From Bdellovibrionales bacterium (GTDB lineage: Bacteria > Bdellovibrionota > Bdellovibrionia > Bdellovibrionales > UBA1609), in contig DAIDJH010000127.1 in the NCBI GenBank assembly GCA_027451425.1, positions 1 to 5,926 on the forward strand: a DNA stretch of 5,926 nt, written 5' to 3'. Position 1 is the stretch's first letter. The number at the start of each line of letters is the position of its first letter. The position numbers and the translations under genes are program-made. Shown here piece after piece: positions 5,506 to 5,926 of this stretch. The notes below the pieces were generated by a model. It searched no databases, was not told the origin of the DNA, and saw only the letters and a list, made by a program, of their open reading frames with translations.

Positions 5506-5926
5506 ATGTCTATGGGCTCCGGTGCACGCCGGCGCGTTGTCGTCACGGGCATGGGTGCCGTGACTCCGCTCGGGCTGACTGCCAACGAAACCTTTGCAAA
5601 CGCCATCAAAGGCGTTTCAGGCGTGGGGCCTATTACACTTTTTGATGCTAGCCAGTTCGACGTGCGCTTCGCCGCTGAGGTGAAGAGCTTTAACGCCGAC
5701 ACGTACATAAACAAAAAAGAGCAAAAGCGGATGGATCGTTTTCTACATTTTTCCGCTGCTGCCGCGCAAATGGCGATACAAGATTCCGGGCTCACCTGGA
5801 CGGATGAACTCCGTGATCGAACGGGAGTTTTTGTCGGTTGCGGTATTGGCGGCTTACCCGCCATCGCAGAGACACATTCGACTCTTCTCCAAAAAGGACC
5901 GGGGCGCATCTCACCATTTTTTATCC
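5506..5926 (+). CDS. fabF: 3-oxoacyl-ACP synthase II (KAS II), 3' end outside the window
   Basis: FabF elongates acyl-ACP by condensing it with malonyl-ACP and in E. coli is important for the 16-to-18 carbon step. Only the first 140 residues of an expected roughly 410 are present. They carry 'RRVVVTGMGAVTPLG' (9-23), 'FDASQFDVRFAAEVKSF' (46-62), 'KKEQKRMDRF' (70-79), 'MAIQDSGL' (89-96), 'GVFVGCGIGGLP' (107-118) and 'GPGRISPFFI' (131-140), all hallmarks of KAS II. The catalytic Cys and two His residues lie beyond the edge and cannot be checked. ATG 5506 has AAAGGA (5490-5495), inside the end of acpP, 10 bases upstream; ATG 5512 is possible but worse spaced. FabB is the alternative, but the acpP-fabF linkage and 'KEQKRMD' favour FabF. 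Confidence 0.93.
   Translation, partial: MSMGSGARRRVVVTGMGAVTPLGLTANETFANAIKGVSGVGPITLFDASQFDVRFAAEVKSFNADTYINKKEQKRMDRFLHFSAAAAQMAIQDSGLTWTDELRDRTGVFVGCGIGGLPAIAETHSTLLQKGPGRISPFFI

Noticed and set aside
5346..5909. Long minus-strand open frame of 187 codons
   Set aside because: It lies antisense to acpP and fabF, both certain genes. Its translation is rich in Ser, Arg and Pro with no domain pattern, typical of a shadow frame.

Overview
The window comes from a Gram-negative bacterium. Two neighbouring genes at the left end look like outer-membrane beta-barrel proteins, each ending in a C-terminal phenylalanine. The rest is a compact type II fatty-acid synthesis operon. Base composition is roughly balanced. 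The gene content would suit Bdellovibrionota or another 'deltaproteobacterial' lineage, but that placement is an inference from general look and is not proven by the sequence.

Left end (1-1607): a plus-strand gene cut by the window edge converges on a minus-strand gene. Their stop codons share the palindrome CTAG (756-759), so there is no intergenic space and no visible terminator. The left gene is an unrecognised barrel-like protein. The minus-strand gene encodes a secreted protein with a signal peptide, a probable SH3-like domain and a probable C-terminal barrel.

Divergent control region (1608-1703): 96 bases separate the minus-strand gene from the operon. They hold a consensus -35 box (TTGACA) and a perfect 11-bp palindrome (CTATG-A-CATAG) just before and overlapping the likely -10. 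These would place the transcription start almost at the first codon of yceD.

Operon (1704-5926, plus strand): yceD (DUF177), rpmF (ribosomal protein L32, 59 codons), fabH, fabD, fabG, acpP and fabF, which runs off the right edge. Gaps are 3, 4, 23, -4, 94 and 1 bases. FabD makes malonyl-ACP from malonyl-CoA and AcpP. FabH condenses acetyl-CoA with malonyl-ACP to start chains. FabF elongates them and FabG reduces the 3-ketoacyl-ACP products. AcpP carries every intermediate. Linkage of yceD-rpmF to fab genes is a classic arrangement tying ribosome production to membrane lipid supply. The usual plsX between rpmF and fabH is absent.

I found no mobile element, CRISPR array, RNA gene or obviously new system. 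The fab cluster is conventional. The points worth a second look are the missing plsX, the operator-like palindrome and near-leaderless start of yceD, the TTG start and small repeat before fabD, the shared CTAG stop, and the two uncharacterised envelope proteins.
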